64,000 nt of DNA from an uncultured Bacilli bacterium (GTDB lineage Bacteria; Bacillota_I; Bacilli_A; RFN20; CAG-826): positions 1-64,000 of the forward strand of contig CAJOMQ010000006.1 of the NCBI GenBank assembly GCA_905236715.1, given 5' to 3'. Below the pieces are notes generated by a model. That model ran no database searches, was not told the origin of the DNA, and was given only the letters and a program-made list of their open reading frames with translations. A program made the translations under genes and the position numbers. Shown here one piece after another: positions 22,795 through 32,902 of this stretch (the first letter of the stretch is position 1; each line of letters begins with the position of its first letter).

Positions 22795-23961
22795 GATTTG
22801 ATTAATGTCTTTTCCCACTTTTTCTAAATTAAAATGATGCAAGAAATATTCTCGGTTAGCATTTCCGAGATTTTCTTTTTCTTCTTTGCTAAAACGGGCA
22901 ATTTTTTCAATGCCAATAGCTAATGAATTAGCGTTTTCTTCAACAAAAATGCCACCTTTTGCTTCTTCTAACACTTTCTTACCATCGCCTTTTAACATTG
23001 CTAGAATAGGTTTACCAAAAGCCATAGACATCACTAATTTGTTAGGAATAGTTTTGCCAACATAGCCTTCACCTTTTAAAGAAACATATAAAGCGTCCGC
23101 ACTTTGGAAATATGCAGCGGCTTGTTTCGCGGGAATCGGCCCATGATAAAACACTTTATCTTGTAAATTTAAACTGTTAATTTTTTCCACTAATAAATCA
23201 GACATTGGCCCCATACCAATGATATGGAATTTGACATTATCGGTATTTAATAATTTCATGGCGTCAGGAATTAATTCTGTCAATTGAATTTGGCCAAGAT
23301 TACCACAATATAAAATATTCGTTCCGTCAGGGTATTGATATGGTGGAACATCACTATTTTCCACGAGAGATGGCTGTGGAATATATGTCATTTTCTTATT
23401 TGGTAATTTTAAAACATCCGCAAAATATTCTCTAAATGAGGGGGAGCCCACAATGATATGATCGACATGTTTATAAAGTTTTTTAGACCAATCATAAAGA
23501 ATTTTATATGTTAGCGATTTTCTTTTTACCGCATGAGTCACTAAAACACTTTCGGGCCATAAATCAACACAATGAACAACATGTTTGACGTGATGTTTCT
23601 TCTTATACAAATTACCGGCAGCTAAAATAGTCACTGGTGATAAAGACATCGAATAAACGATATCATAATTTTCACGACATTTCTTTATCCATGTTTTCGA
23701 ATTTTTCCAAAATGATAAATAATTTTCGATAATCGAAAGTCGATTCTTTTTTCTTGGTCTTAAATTGACACGGTGGACTTTAACACCATTGATTTCTTCA
23801 TATTTGATATCTTTATATTTAGGCAAAATATAGCCATAGCCGTAATTGGGCTTACCAGTTAAAACGGTAACATCATTACCTTGCCTTACTAAATCTTCAC
23901 AAATCTTCGATATGACAAAATTTTCTGGGAAATAAAACTGACATACAACAAGAATTTTCAT
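22774..23961 (-). CDS. Glycosyltransferase family 4 (WbuB-like)
   Basis: MKILVVCQFYFPENFVISKICEDLVRQGNDVTVLTGKPNY; GT-B C-terminal donor site. Confidence 0.92.
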   Translation of the reverse strand: MKILVVCQFYFPENFVISKICEDLVRQGNDVTVLTGKPNYGYGYILPKYKDIKYEEINGVKVHRVNLRPRKKNRLSIIENYLSFWKNSKTWIKKCRENYDIVYSMSLSPVTILAAGNLYKKKHHVKHVVHCVDLWPESVLVTHAVKRKSLTYKILYDWSKKLYKHVDHIIVGSPSFREYFADVLKLPNKKMTYIPQPSLVENSDVPPYQYPDGTNILYCGNLGQIQLTELIPDAMKLLNTDNVKFHIIGMGPMSDLLVEKINSLNLQDKVFYHGPIPAKQAAAYFQSADALYVSLKGEGYVGKTIPNKLVMSMAFGKPILAMLKGDGKKVLEEAKGGIFVEENANSLAIGIEKIARFSKEEKENLGNANREYFLHHFNLEKVGKDINQILIDELS

Positions 23962-23967
23962 GTTCCT

Positions 23968-23973
23968 ATTTTA
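23968..23973 (-). promoter_or_regulatory. -10 element (TAAAAT) for leaderless 23961 gene
   Basis: TAAAAT AGGAAC ATG; 6-nt gap. Confidence 0.55.
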
Positions 23974-24018
23974 CTCGCATTTTATAAATAACGTTAGTCA
24001 TTATCTATAAATCATTAG

Positions 24019-24024
24019 TATAAT
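24019..24024 (+). promoter_or_regulatory. -10 element (TATAAT) for leaderless flippase gene
   Basis: TATAAT GAGAGAA ATG(24032); the ORF-track ATG at 24023 lies inside the -10 box. Confidence 0.65.
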
Positions 24025-24031
24025 GAGAGAA

Positions 24032-25567
24032 ATGAAAAACAATATCCGTATTAATGTCATAGTTAATGTCATAAGAACATTAGTCCTTACATTATTATCA
24101 TTTATTACCTTCCCATGGGTCTGCCGTTATCTAGGAGATTCAGCGGTAGGTGCATATACATGGGCTAACACATTTGTTTCCTACTTTCTTATTCTCGCTA
24201 AAATCGGTATTCCTAATTTAGCGGTAAGAGAATGCGTCAAAGTCCGTGATGATAAAGAAAAATTATCTAATAAAGCCCAAGGATTTTTCCTCCTACAATT
24301 AATCGCTACAGCATTATCATTCGGTTTAATGTCCATTGTGGTTTTTACTGTTCCAGCGATTAGAGAATCCGCTTCATTAATATTCATTTTATCTATCAAC
24401 TTTTTAGTAGGTGCCTTCTCATTTGAGTGGATTTTCATCGCGCTAGAAAAACAATTTTATATGTCAGTGAGAAGCATTGTTACATTAACTCTTGCGGCCA
24501 TTTTAATTATTGTGATGGTCACCACTCCTAGTGACATTTACATTTATTCCTTAATTACAGTCAGCGTTACGGTAGTTACCACTATCTGTAATTTGGTTTA
24601 TGTGAGGAAATTTATTTCATTCAAAAAAACAATGCCTTTTGTTTTGAAACAATACGCAAAACCCCTATTAATTTTATGTTCTTTATCTTTAATACTTTCT
24701 TTATATAACCAAACTGATACCTTTATTTTAGGCTTCATTAATCCTAGTAAATCTGATGTTGCATCTTATTCTGTTGGTATAAAAGGAATTGATATTATTA
24801 TTGGTATCATTACCTCTTTAAGCACCGTATTTATTCCGCGAGCGGCATATTATTATGAAAAAGAAGATAAAAGGTTCTTTAATAATCTCACCAAATATTC
24901 TATTAACATTTGTTTATTTGTGGTATTACCGGCAATCGTAACAATGTCTATATTATCTAAACCGATATGTTCATTGATTTCTGGTACATATGATTATTCT
25001 AGTGTTGATGCTAGCTATAAAGATGCGCCTATTGTTCTTATCACTCTATCAGCGATGATGCTCACATATTCTTTAGGTGATATTATCTATGGACAAATAT
25101 TACTCCCGATGAAAAAAGAAAAATATTATTTAATCGCTATTGCTACTGGAACAGTATTAAACGCTATATTGTCTATTGTTTTAGGTGGCGTTATTGCGCC
25201 TAGGTTAGATTGGATGTCTCCAGCATTAGGTGTTGCTCTTGGAACCGTGGTGACAGATTTATTGATAATCATATTCTTATTAGCTTTAACGTGGAAATGG
25301 GTCAAAAAAGCTATCTTTAATTACAATTCATTAAAATTATTAATTGCGAATGTGGCCATATTAGTAGTTTCATTATTGCTCTATCAACCATTATTTAATT
25401 TATGGTCCTTAATGCATTTATCACAATCGATTTCCTGCATTTTAGAATTGATCAGCATCGTCCTTATTGACGCGATTATATATTTAGTTTTATTAGGTCT
25501 AATGAAAGAAGATTTAGTTTATTCTTTTATAAGAAAAAATAAAACGGGAGAAAATCAACAAATCTAG
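24032..25567 (+). CDS. Polysaccharide flippase (Wzx/MATE-like)
   Basis: MKNNIRINVIVNVIRTLVLTLLSFITFPWVCRYLG, 12-14 TM helices, adjacent glycosyltransferases. Confidence 0.9.
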   Translation: MKNNIRINVIVNVIRTLVLTLLSFITFPWVCRYLGDSAVGAYTWANTFVSYFLILAKIGIPNLAVRECVKVRDDKEKLSNKAQGFFLLQLIATALSFGLMSIVVFTVPAIRESASLIFILSINFLVGAFSFEWIFIALEKQFYMSVRSIVTLTLAAILIIVMVTTPSDIYIYSLITVSVTVVTTICNLVYVRKFISFKKTMPFVLKQYAKPLLILCSLSLILSLYNQTDTFILGFINPSKSDVASYSVGIKGIDIIIGIITSLSTVFIPRAAYYYEKEDKRFFNNLTKYSINICLFVVLPAIVTMSILSKPICSLISGTYDYSSVDASYKDAPIVLITLSAMMLTYSLGDIIYGQILLPMKKEKYYLIAIATGTVLNAILSIVLGGVIAPRLDWMSPALGVALGTVVTDLLIIIFLLALTWKWVKKAIFNYNSLKLLIANVAILVVSLLLYQPLFNLWSLMHLSQSISCILELISIVLIDAIIYLVLLGLMKEDLVYSFIRKNKTGENQQI

Positions 25568-25596
25568 CTTCCTCAGTATTTTTACCATTGCATAAT

Positions 25597-25626
25597 AAAA
25601 GGGCCGTCAAACGGCCCATTTTTAAG
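25597..25626. terminator. Bidirectional terminator
   Basis: AAAAGGGCCGT CAA ACGGCCCATTTTT. Confidence 0.88.
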
Positions 25627-25636
25627 GATTTAACGA

Positions 25637-28357
25637 CTATTCAACGGTAATACCGGAGATGGTAACTGTCAAAGTGACATCACCAACTACATATGTACCA
25701 TTAACAGAAGTCATACCAGATTCTAATTTTTCCCATAAGATATCCTTTAAGCCATCAATAGTGATAGGATTAGAATCACTATATTCGGCGGTAAAAGATA
25801 AACCGGTGGAATCAAAACTTTCACCAGCAACATAAGATGTTTTTTCTAATGTTCCCGTATAAGTCAAATTGGTTAAAAGAATATCTTGAGGATTAGATGA
25901 ATCTCCGTTCCAATATGCTACACCAGGTTTTTTAATTTCCTCAGCACCTAAAATGACAGCCGAATAAGCTTGTTCACTATCTATATAGGAATCACTTAAG
26001 TTGACACTTGCTAATTCTTTTAAAGTGCGGCAGAAATAAATTGGTAAACGGGTATTGTCATCATGAAGAGTGTTGACAAAAGCACCGTCTAAAATTTGCG
26101 TAACATTCTTTGGCACGACAACATAATCTAAGGATTTAGCGCCATTGAAAGCATTACTTTGAATAGCGGTCACTGTTTCTGGTAAATCAACATGTGCTAA
26201 TTTTTCACAATTATAGAATAGTTGCGCACCGACAGTTCTAAATTGCGTATCTTTTAAATCGATAGTTGTTAAATTAGTGCATCCAGAGAAAACTCCACTA
26301 CCTAAAGAAGTAACTTTAGAAGGAAGCGATACATTATCTAATTTCGTATCATTTAAGAAAGCATAATTGCCAATAGAATTAAGAATAGAAGAAGGACCAA
26401 ATTCAATTTCTTCTAAATTCGCGGCATTAGCAAATCCATAAGAGCCAATGGAACGCACATTACCACTTAATTTAATTTTAGTGGCGTTGGTGTTAGCAAA
26501 TGTGTAATTAGTATTGTTGTTATAAGAGTCGTTATGAGTGGTACGAAGAGTGTGAGGGAAAGTAAATGTTCCTTCGTCACATCCTGGTAATTGATTGCCA
26601 TCATCACCATATAAAGCAATTGTGGTTAATTTATCACAATTATTAAATGATTTAGAACGGATATCTCTCACACCAATCAAAGTACCAGCGCCATAGGCAC
26701 CATCATCAGCCACATAATAATTCATCGGCGTTAATAAATAGGCTTTACCAGATGAAGATAAATTAAGTTCATAGAAGTTTTTCTCACTGACAATATATAA
26801 ATCAGGAGAAGAACCTTTTAATTGTTCAACTTCATCACTACTTAATGTAAATGTAGCGGAAGGAATACCATATTGCGATGGTAAATTATTGATAGTAAAT
26901 GTTAATGAGCCATCACTAGCCACAATAGCGGAAACAGAAGCATCAACATAATCGCCTTTAAGTTTTAAACTGAAATTATTGGAAGATAATGTATATGAAC
27001 CGCTTGCTTCTTCGCTTTCATAAATAGGATGACCTTCTTCATCAACAGTGATACTATCTAAATCAACTAAATAATTTGGATTGCCATATAAAGATACTTT
27101 TGTAAGGTTTTTACAATCTTCAAAAGTCATGTCTAAGATACTGGTAACATTTTTAGGAACCACAAATTCACTAAAAGCGGTGTTACTAAAGGCTTCCATA
27201 CCAAAGCTATTAACGTAATCAATCGCAGAATTATCGGTATCTCCCCAATAGATGTGAGATAAAGAAGTGCAATCTTTAAACATCGCCTCAGATACAGAAG
27301 TAAATGTTTCGTTCGCGGGATAAATAACGGTCTCTAAATTTGTACAGCCTTGGAAAATGCCAATGCCCATGTTTTTCACATTGTGAAGAGCAGGAATATC
27401 TTCCACCGCCGTATTAGCGAAAGCATAATCACCAACTTCGGTTAAAATATCAGAGAAAGTAATATCTTCTAATTGCGTACAATTTTGGAAAGCACCATCA
27501 CCAATTTTGGTAATTTGTGAATTAGTAAAACTAATACCTTTCAAGTTAGTGCAATTATAAAATGTTTTGCTACCGACATCATTTAAGAAAGAAGGTAAAT
27601 CGATATAGACAATCTTTTTGTTATTTTGGAATAAACCAGAAACAAAATTAATAACGCCTAAATCATCAAAATCATAAATATTGCCGTCAGAAACGCCATA
27701 TTTTGTCTTAATATTATTTCTTTCTTCAATTGATAACTTAGAATCAACTAAGGCGGTATTATCGGCAAAATAATCAGGGCCTAAATAAAGCAAAACGCCA
27801 CTAGGAATGCGATAAAATCCTTTGGGATCTTCCACTAATTTGTTATAAAAAGCGGTGTCTTTAAAGGCATCTGGGCCAATATAAGAAAGCGAATTATTCC
27901 ATGAAATTTCGGAAAGATTTTTTAAGCCGTAGAAAGCTTTTTCACCAACAGTATTAACGTATTTAGTGAAAATAATTTTCTTAATTTCATTATGGCCATT
28001 AAAAGCTTCAGGAGCAATTGAGGTCACTTTATAACCTTGTACTTTTTCAGGAATACGGAAAGTGCTTGGATAGGTTGTATTAGGATCCAATTTATAAAGA
28101 GTTAAAGTTGGTTCTTCCGCGTTAGGGTTAGAAGCGTCTTTCGGAGTGTAATAGAATTGGATATTAGTCAAATAATCCATATCTTGGAGCCATAAATTAG
28201 CCGCGGTGATGCCAAAAGCAATCGCGCCAATAACTAAAACACCAGTAATGGATAAACCAATAATATAGTTTCTTTTTTTAGGAGAAATACGATGTTTTGA
28301 CTCAACTATGGTATCATCAACGACATCCGCACCGAGTTCTAAAATATCACGTGCCAT
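25637..28357 (-). CDS. BspA-type leucine-rich-repeat (LRR_5) membrane protein with C-terminal bacterial Ig-like domain
   Basis: Repeated IGDGAFQNCTQLEDITFSD.. units; TM near residues 30-55; C-terminal YTGTLEKTSYVAGESFDSTGLSFTAEYSD Ig-like (Big) module. Confidence 0.9.
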   Translation of the reverse strand: MARDILELGADVVDDTIVESKHRISPKKRNYIIGLSITGVLVIGAIAFGITAANLWLQDMDYLTNIQFYYTPKDASNPNAEEPTLTLYKLDPNTTYPSTFRIPEKVQGYKVTSIAPEAFNGHNEIKKIIFTKYVNTVGEKAFYGLKNLSEISWNNSLSYIGPDAFKDTAFYNKLVEDPKGFYRIPSGVLLYLGPDYFADNTALVDSKLSIEERNNIKTKYGVSDGNIYDFDDLGVINFVSGLFQNNKKIVYIDLPSFLNDVGSKTFYNCTNLKGISFTNSQITKIGDGAFQNCTQLEDITFSDILTEVGDYAFANTAVEDIPALHNVKNMGIGIFQGCTNLETVIYPANETFTSVSEAMFKDCTSLSHIYWGDTDNSAIDYVNSFGMEAFSNTAFSEFVVPKNVTSILDMTFEDCKNLTKVSLYGNPNYLVDLDSITVDEEGHPIYESEEASGSYTLSSNNFSLKLKGDYVDASVSAIVASDGSLTFTINNLPSQYGIPSATFTLSSDEVEQLKGSSPDLYIVSEKNFYELNLSSSGKAYLLTPMNYYVADDGAYGAGTLIGVRDIRSKSFNNCDKLTTIALYGDDGNQLPGCDEGTFTFPHTLRTTHNDSYNNNTNYTFANTNATKIKLSGNVRSIGSYGFANAANLEEIEFGPSSILNSIGNYAFLNDTKLDNVSLPSKVTSLGSGVFSGCTNLTTIDLKDTQFRTVGAQLFYNCEKLAHVDLPETVTAIQSNAFNGAKSLDYVVVPKNVTQILDGAFVNTLHDDNTRLPIYFCRTLKELASVNLSDSYIDSEQAYSAVILGAEEIKKPGVAYWNGDSSNPQDILLTNLTYTGTLEKTSYVAGESFDSTGLSFTAEYSDSNPITIDGLKDILWEKLESGMTSVNGTYVVGDVTLTVTISGITVE

Positions 28358-29400
28358 TAATTCTTACCTCCTAATCTTTCTAATTCTTTTTTGTATGCTT
28401 CTAATTCAGGAGTATTGCAACGGACAAAATGTTCCGGTTCAATTTCCACTAATTGAGGAGCGTCACTTTTCACATAATGATGTATTTCATGTGGATTATA
28501 TACAACAATCTCTTTCTTCTTTTCGATATTGGGATCAGGAATAGGAACCGCAGAAAGTAGAGATTTAGTATAAGGATGTAAAGGTGCTTCGAAAAGTCTA
28601 TTCGCACTAGCGATTTCCACAATATGGCCGGCATAAATAACGGCAATACGGTCAGAAATGTATTTCACCACGGATAAGTCGTGAGCAATAAATAAAACCG
28701 TTAAATTACGTTCTTGTTGGAACTCTTTGATTAAATTAAGTACTTGCGCACGAATAGAAACGTCTAAGGCGGAAATAGGTTCATCAGCAATAATGAATTC
28801 GGGATTCATAATCATCGCACGAGCGATACCAATTCTTTGTCTTTGACCACCAGAGAATTCGTGGGGATAACGCGTCAAATATTCGGGACGTAAGCCCACT
28901 CTTTGCATCATCTTAGTGACTTTATCAAGACGGTCGTTTTCATCTTTATATAATTTAAATGCGCGCAAACCTTCAGAAACAATATAGTCGATATTTGCAC
29001 GGTCATTTAAAGAATCACCTGGGTCTTGGAAGATCATTTGCATCTTTGTTTTTAATAATCTTTCCGTGGATTTAGGAATTTTTCCAGAAATCGGAACGTT
29101 GTTATAGGTAACAACACCACCACTGACTGGATTAATACGAATTAATGCACGGCCAATCGTGGTTTTACCAGAGCCAGATTCGCCCACTAAACCAAGAATT
29201 TCACCACGTCTGATGTCTAAATTTAAGTGGTTAATAATAACTCTTTCAATAGAACCAATTTTAAAAGCCACACGCATATCGCGCATCTTGACGATAATAT
29301 CATCATCTTCAGGATGATCTTTACGGCCTTGTTCAAAGATATCAAGGGCTGTTTCTTCGGAGCCAGGCACTTCTTGTTTGGATAATTTATTCTTTGCCAT
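28357..29400 (-). CDS. oppF: Oligopeptide ABC transporter ATP-binding protein OppF
   Basis: [52 protein letters not shown]. Confidence 0.95.
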   Translation of the reverse strand: MAKNKLSKQEVPGSEETALDIFEQGRKDHPEDDDIIVKMRDMRVAFKIGSIERVIINHLNLDIRRGEILGLVGESGSGKTTIGRALIRINPVSGGVVTYNNVPISGKIPKSTERLLKTKMQMIFQDPGDSLNDRANIDYIVSEGLRAFKLYKDENDRLDKVTKMMQRVGLRPEYLTRYPHEFSGGQRQRIGIARAMIMNPEFIIADEPISALDVSIRAQVLNLIKEFQQERNLTVLFIAHDLSVVKYISDRIAVIYAGHIVEIASANRLFEAPLHPYTKSLLSAVPIPDPNIEKKKEIVVYNPHEIHHYVKSDAPQLVEIEPEHFVRCNTPELEAYKKELERLGGKN

Positions 29401-30521
29401 TATTCTTCAACGCCCTCCTGTCTTTTTAATTCTTTGGCTGCGTTTTTCATTCTCTCGTGGAGTTCTTCAATGACCTTTGGTTTTTGTACCTTAGGCGCAC
29501 GAGGGTCTAATAACCACGTTTTCGCGCAGTGCGTTTCACTGATTTGAAACATTGGTGGTTCTTTCACGAAATCAATATTCATCGCATATTCATTACGAGG
29601 AGCAAAGGCATCACCGATAATTTCGGAAGAGAATGATGGGGGATTACCTTTAATATAACTTAATGGTTCATCTTTAGTACCAAGTTGGGGTAATGAGCAT
29701 AACAAGGCCCAAGTATATGGGTGTGCGGGACGATAGAAAATATCTTCAACAGTGCCGTATTCGATAATTTGTCCACCATACATCACCGCGATACGATCCG
29801 CCACATTAGCCACAACACCTAAGTCATGGGTAATGAAAATTGTGGTCCAATGATATTCTTGTTGTAATTCTTTAATTAAGGCAATAATTTGTGCTTGCAC
29901 AGTCACATCTAACGCAGTGGTCGGTTCATCACAAATGAGAATTTCAGGACGACAAGCAAGAGCGATAGCGATAACCACTCTTTGACGCATACCACCAGAA
30001 TATTGGAATGGATAATCGTTATAACGACTTTCCGCATTAGGAATATGCACTTTCTTTAATAATCTAATCGCTTCTTCTTTGGCTTCTTTTTTGTTAAGTC
30101 CATGATGTAAACGTAAGACTTCGCTAATTTGGAAACCAATGGTTAATAAAGGATTTAAAGAAGTCATTGGATCTTGGAAAATCGTCGCAATTTTCTTGCC
30201 TCTAATGGGTTGCCATTCTGCATTAGTGGTATATTTAGCAATGTCTTCACCATGGAACATGATGGAACCACCAGTCACACGACCATTGCTATCAAGCATA
30301 CCGGTAAATGTTTTTGTGGTCACGGATTTACCAGAACCAGATTCACCAACAATGGCTAATGTTTCACCTTTATAAACTTTTAAAGAGATGTTACGAATAA
30401 CATTAATTTTTTTACCACGAACAGTGAAACCAACAGATAGATTTTTGACGTCTAAAACAACCTCTGGTTCGTCATTTTCGGGAGTATTAGCTATGACTTC
30501 AATTTTGTTTTCTTCTACCAT
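29400..30521 (-). CDS. oppD: Oligopeptide ABC transporter ATP-binding protein OppD
   Basis: [47 protein letters not shown]. Confidence 0.95.
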   Translation of the reverse strand: MVEENKIEVIANTPENDEPEVVLDVKNLSVGFTVRGKKINVIRNISLKVYKGETLAIVGESGSGKSVTTKTFTGMLDSNGRVTGGSIMFHGEDIAKYTTNAEWQPIRGKKIATIFQDPMTSLNPLLTIGFQISEVLRLHHGLNKKEAKEEAIRLLKKVHIPNAESRYNDYPFQYSGGMRQRVVIAIALACRPEILICDEPTTALDVTVQAQIIALIKELQQEYHWTTIFITHDLGVVANVADRIAVMYGGQIIEYGTVEDIFYRPAHPYTWALLCSLPQLGTKDEPLSYIKGNPPSFSSEIIGDAFAPRNEYAMNIDFVKEPPMFQISETHCAKTWLLDPRAPKVQKPKVIEELHERMKNAAKELKRQEGVEE

Positions 30522-30532
30522 AAGCTAACCTC

Positions 30533-31606
30533 CTAACGATGGCTCTTCGGATCTGTGGCATCCGCTAAAGCCATGCCCAGATAGAAGAATGTAATTGTTA
30601 ATGGCGCCATAACCATCATCGGCGCGATTAATAGATAAGGATAATTGACCCAGTTCATCGATTGACAAACAGTCGTCAAAACTTGACCTAAAGTAATCTC
30701 GTTATTACTGGCAATAAAGGAAAGATTGAAGTAAGCTAAGCCAACTTCGGAAGAAATGGCTTCTGGAATCGCTGTCGAAACAACAGTAATAATAACGGAG
30801 ACTAAATAAGGTAATAAGTTATGGGTAATCATGGTCATAGAGGAGCTACCCAAAGTTTGTGAAGCAATATTATATTCACGGTTTCTAATAATGATAATTT
30901 GGTTACGAATAAAGCCCGCTAAACCAATCCATCCTAAAGCCGTTAATAACAAAACTAATGTCCAGAAATTACGTGGTAATATCTGCATCAAAAGAATGTA
31001 TAACAATAAGCTCGGGATGTTATTAACGAAATTACGGAATTCAATAAGGATAGGGTCTAACCAACGGAAATATCCCCACAAAGAGCCCATTAAAATACCA
31101 ACTGCGGTATCAATTAAAGCGACAATTGTACCTAAAAGAAGGGATAATTGAGCGCCTTTCCAAACGACATACCATAAATCAGAACCGGAAAACACGGAGC
31201 TTTGGCTCGGATAGAAAACACCAAACCAGTGCTCGGCATTAGGACCGATGACTTCTTTCCAACGATATTCACTATCAATGTAGCCAACACCTCTTTTGAC
31301 GAGAGGTGGGAAATTACGCATCGATGGTCCAAAGATGGTAAAGAAAATAAGAATAACTAAGATGACTAAACAAACGATAACCATCGGATTCTTAAATAAA
31401 TAAGAGAAAGTTAACCGCCAATAAGAATATGGTGTGCTATCTAATCTTTCTGCTCTTTCATCGGTGGTTCCCACAACTTTGAATAAATCATCAATGTTTT
31501 CCGGAATCGTTTCTTCGACATCGACACTACCAGCTAAACGAGGATCATCATCAATGACTTGAAAGATAACATCATTTTCATTTATTTTTTTGTTTTTCTT
31601 TTTCAT
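30533..31606 (-). CDS. oppC: Oligopeptide ABC transporter permease OppC
   Basis: Permease EAA loop RNREYNIASQTLGSSSMTMITHNLLP; SD GAGGAGG upstream of ATG 31606 (MKKKNKKIN). Confidence 0.93.
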   Translation of the reverse strand: MKKKNKKINENDVIFQVIDDDPRLAGSVDVEETIPENIDDLFKVVGTTDERAERLDSTPYSYWRLTFSYLFKNPMVIVCLVILVILIFFTIFGPSMRNFPPLVKRGVGYIDSEYRWKEVIGPNAEHWFGVFYPSQSSVFSGSDLWYVVWKGAQLSLLLGTIVALIDTAVGILMGSLWGYFRWLDPILIEFRNFVNNIPSLLLYILLMQILPRNFWTLVLLLTALGWIGLAGFIRNQIIIIRNREYNIASQTLGSSSMTMITHNLLPYLVSVIITVVSTAIPEAISSEVGLAYFNLSFIASNNEITLGQVLTTVCQSMNWVNYPYLLIAPMMVMAPLTITFFYLGMALADATDPKSHR

Positions 31607-31619
31607 AAATCCTCCTCTC

Positions 31620-32807
31620 TTAGTTGGTAAAGCTAATACGCGGGTCAACCGCAGCGGTGACAATATCACCAAATAGATAAGATAAAACAGATAAAGCCGC
31701 GGAGAATAAGATAATACCTTGGATTAACCAAACATTAGAGGTGTTTTGCGACACCATCAAAGCATTACCAATACCGGGAATACCATACATGTTTTCAATA
31801 AAATAGGAACCAAGCAAGGCACCAATGACCGCGCTTGGGAATGTTCTAACTAAAGGAACAACAGCGTTACGTAAAATATGAACAGTCATAATACGGTTTT
31901 CTTTTAAACCTTTACTACGTGCAAATTTCACATAATCACCATTAAATTCGTCAACCATGTAACGTCTGACCCATAAGCCAATGCCAGACATACCTGTAAT
32001 ACCCATGGTCAATATCGCAGGTAAATATGATGCCACGTTATCCGCGTCATATTGGAATGGGAGATTAAATAATCCACATAAAATAGACATCCAAATGAAG
32101 TAATATGCGACACCAGGAATCGCATCGATAATCATGATATAACCTTTACCGATACGGTCAAAAAGACGATTTTGATATTTCGCCATCAAGATACCAAATG
32201 GATATCCTAACGCTAATTCAAGAATGACGGCAAAAATACCAATTTTAAATGAGATAGCAGCTCTGCTTAATAAATAATCAGTAACTAAATAACCATCAGG
32301 GACACCGGGAATTTTATAAATACGTCCTAAATTAAATATCACGGTGCGGCATTCAGAAATAATACCTTTTGTTTCCGTAAGTCCTTCAATAGTGAGAGTA
32401 GCAAATTCGGTTTTGCAAACTAATTTTGGAAATGGAATCACTGAGAAAAAGAATTTTAATAATTGTTCGACCAAAGAACCGCTTAAACCCATCGCATCTT
32501 TCCAGGCAGAACATTGCATTTCATATAATGCTGGGTTTTTCATTTTGATTTGGCCAAACAAAGCCCCACATGTTTCATCTGCGGGTTTGGCGGCACGAAT
32601 AAGAAAGAAAGTAACTAACATCGCTAAGACAATGGAGATTAACGATGAAAGAATTCTTCTAATCGAGTAATGGAGCAAAGGATTCGCAAAAATTCTTTGC
32701 ATGGAAACTGTGTTGCCAAAGAGAATTTTCTTTTTAACAAGGACTGAAAATACAATAAAAACTACAAGTAGAATGATTACTGTGTAGCCAATAATGTACG
32801 TTGCCAT
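31620..32807 (-). CDS. oppB: Oligopeptide ABC transporter permease OppB
   Basis: VKFARSKGLKENRIMTVHILRNAVVPLVRTFPSAVIGALLGSYFIENMYGIPGIG. Confidence 0.94.
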   Translation of the reverse strand: MATYIIGYTVIILLVVFIVFSVLVKKKILFGNTVSMQRIFANPLLHYSIRRILSSLISIVLAMLVTFFLIRAAKPADETCGALFGQIKMKNPALYEMQCSAWKDAMGLSGSLVEQLLKFFFSVIPFPKLVCKTEFATLTIEGLTETKGIISECRTVIFNLGRIYKIPGVPDGYLVTDYLLSRAAISFKIGIFAVILELALGYPFGILMAKYQNRLFDRIGKGYIMIIDAIPGVAYYFIWMSILCGLFNLPFQYDADNVASYLPAILTMGITGMSGIGLWVRRYMVDEFNGDYVKFARSKGLKENRIMTVHILRNAVVPLVRTFPSAVIGALLGSYFIENMYGIPGIGNALMVSQNTSNVWLIQGIILFSAALSVLSYLFGDIVTAAVDPRISFTN

Positions 32808-32831
32808 AAAACCCTCCTTTATGCACTAAAT

Positions 32832-32864
32832 TAGGGTCGGAGGCGAAAACCTCCGGAGCCCTAA
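32832..32864. repeat. Strong intergenic hairpin between oppA and oppB
   Basis: ATTAGGG TCGGAGG CGAAAA CCTCCGG AGCCCTAAT inverted repeat in the oppA-oppB gap. Confidence 0.8.
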
Positions 32865-32902
32865 TTAAATTTTTATTGATTATGAGAAGAAAATTTTAAT
32901 TT

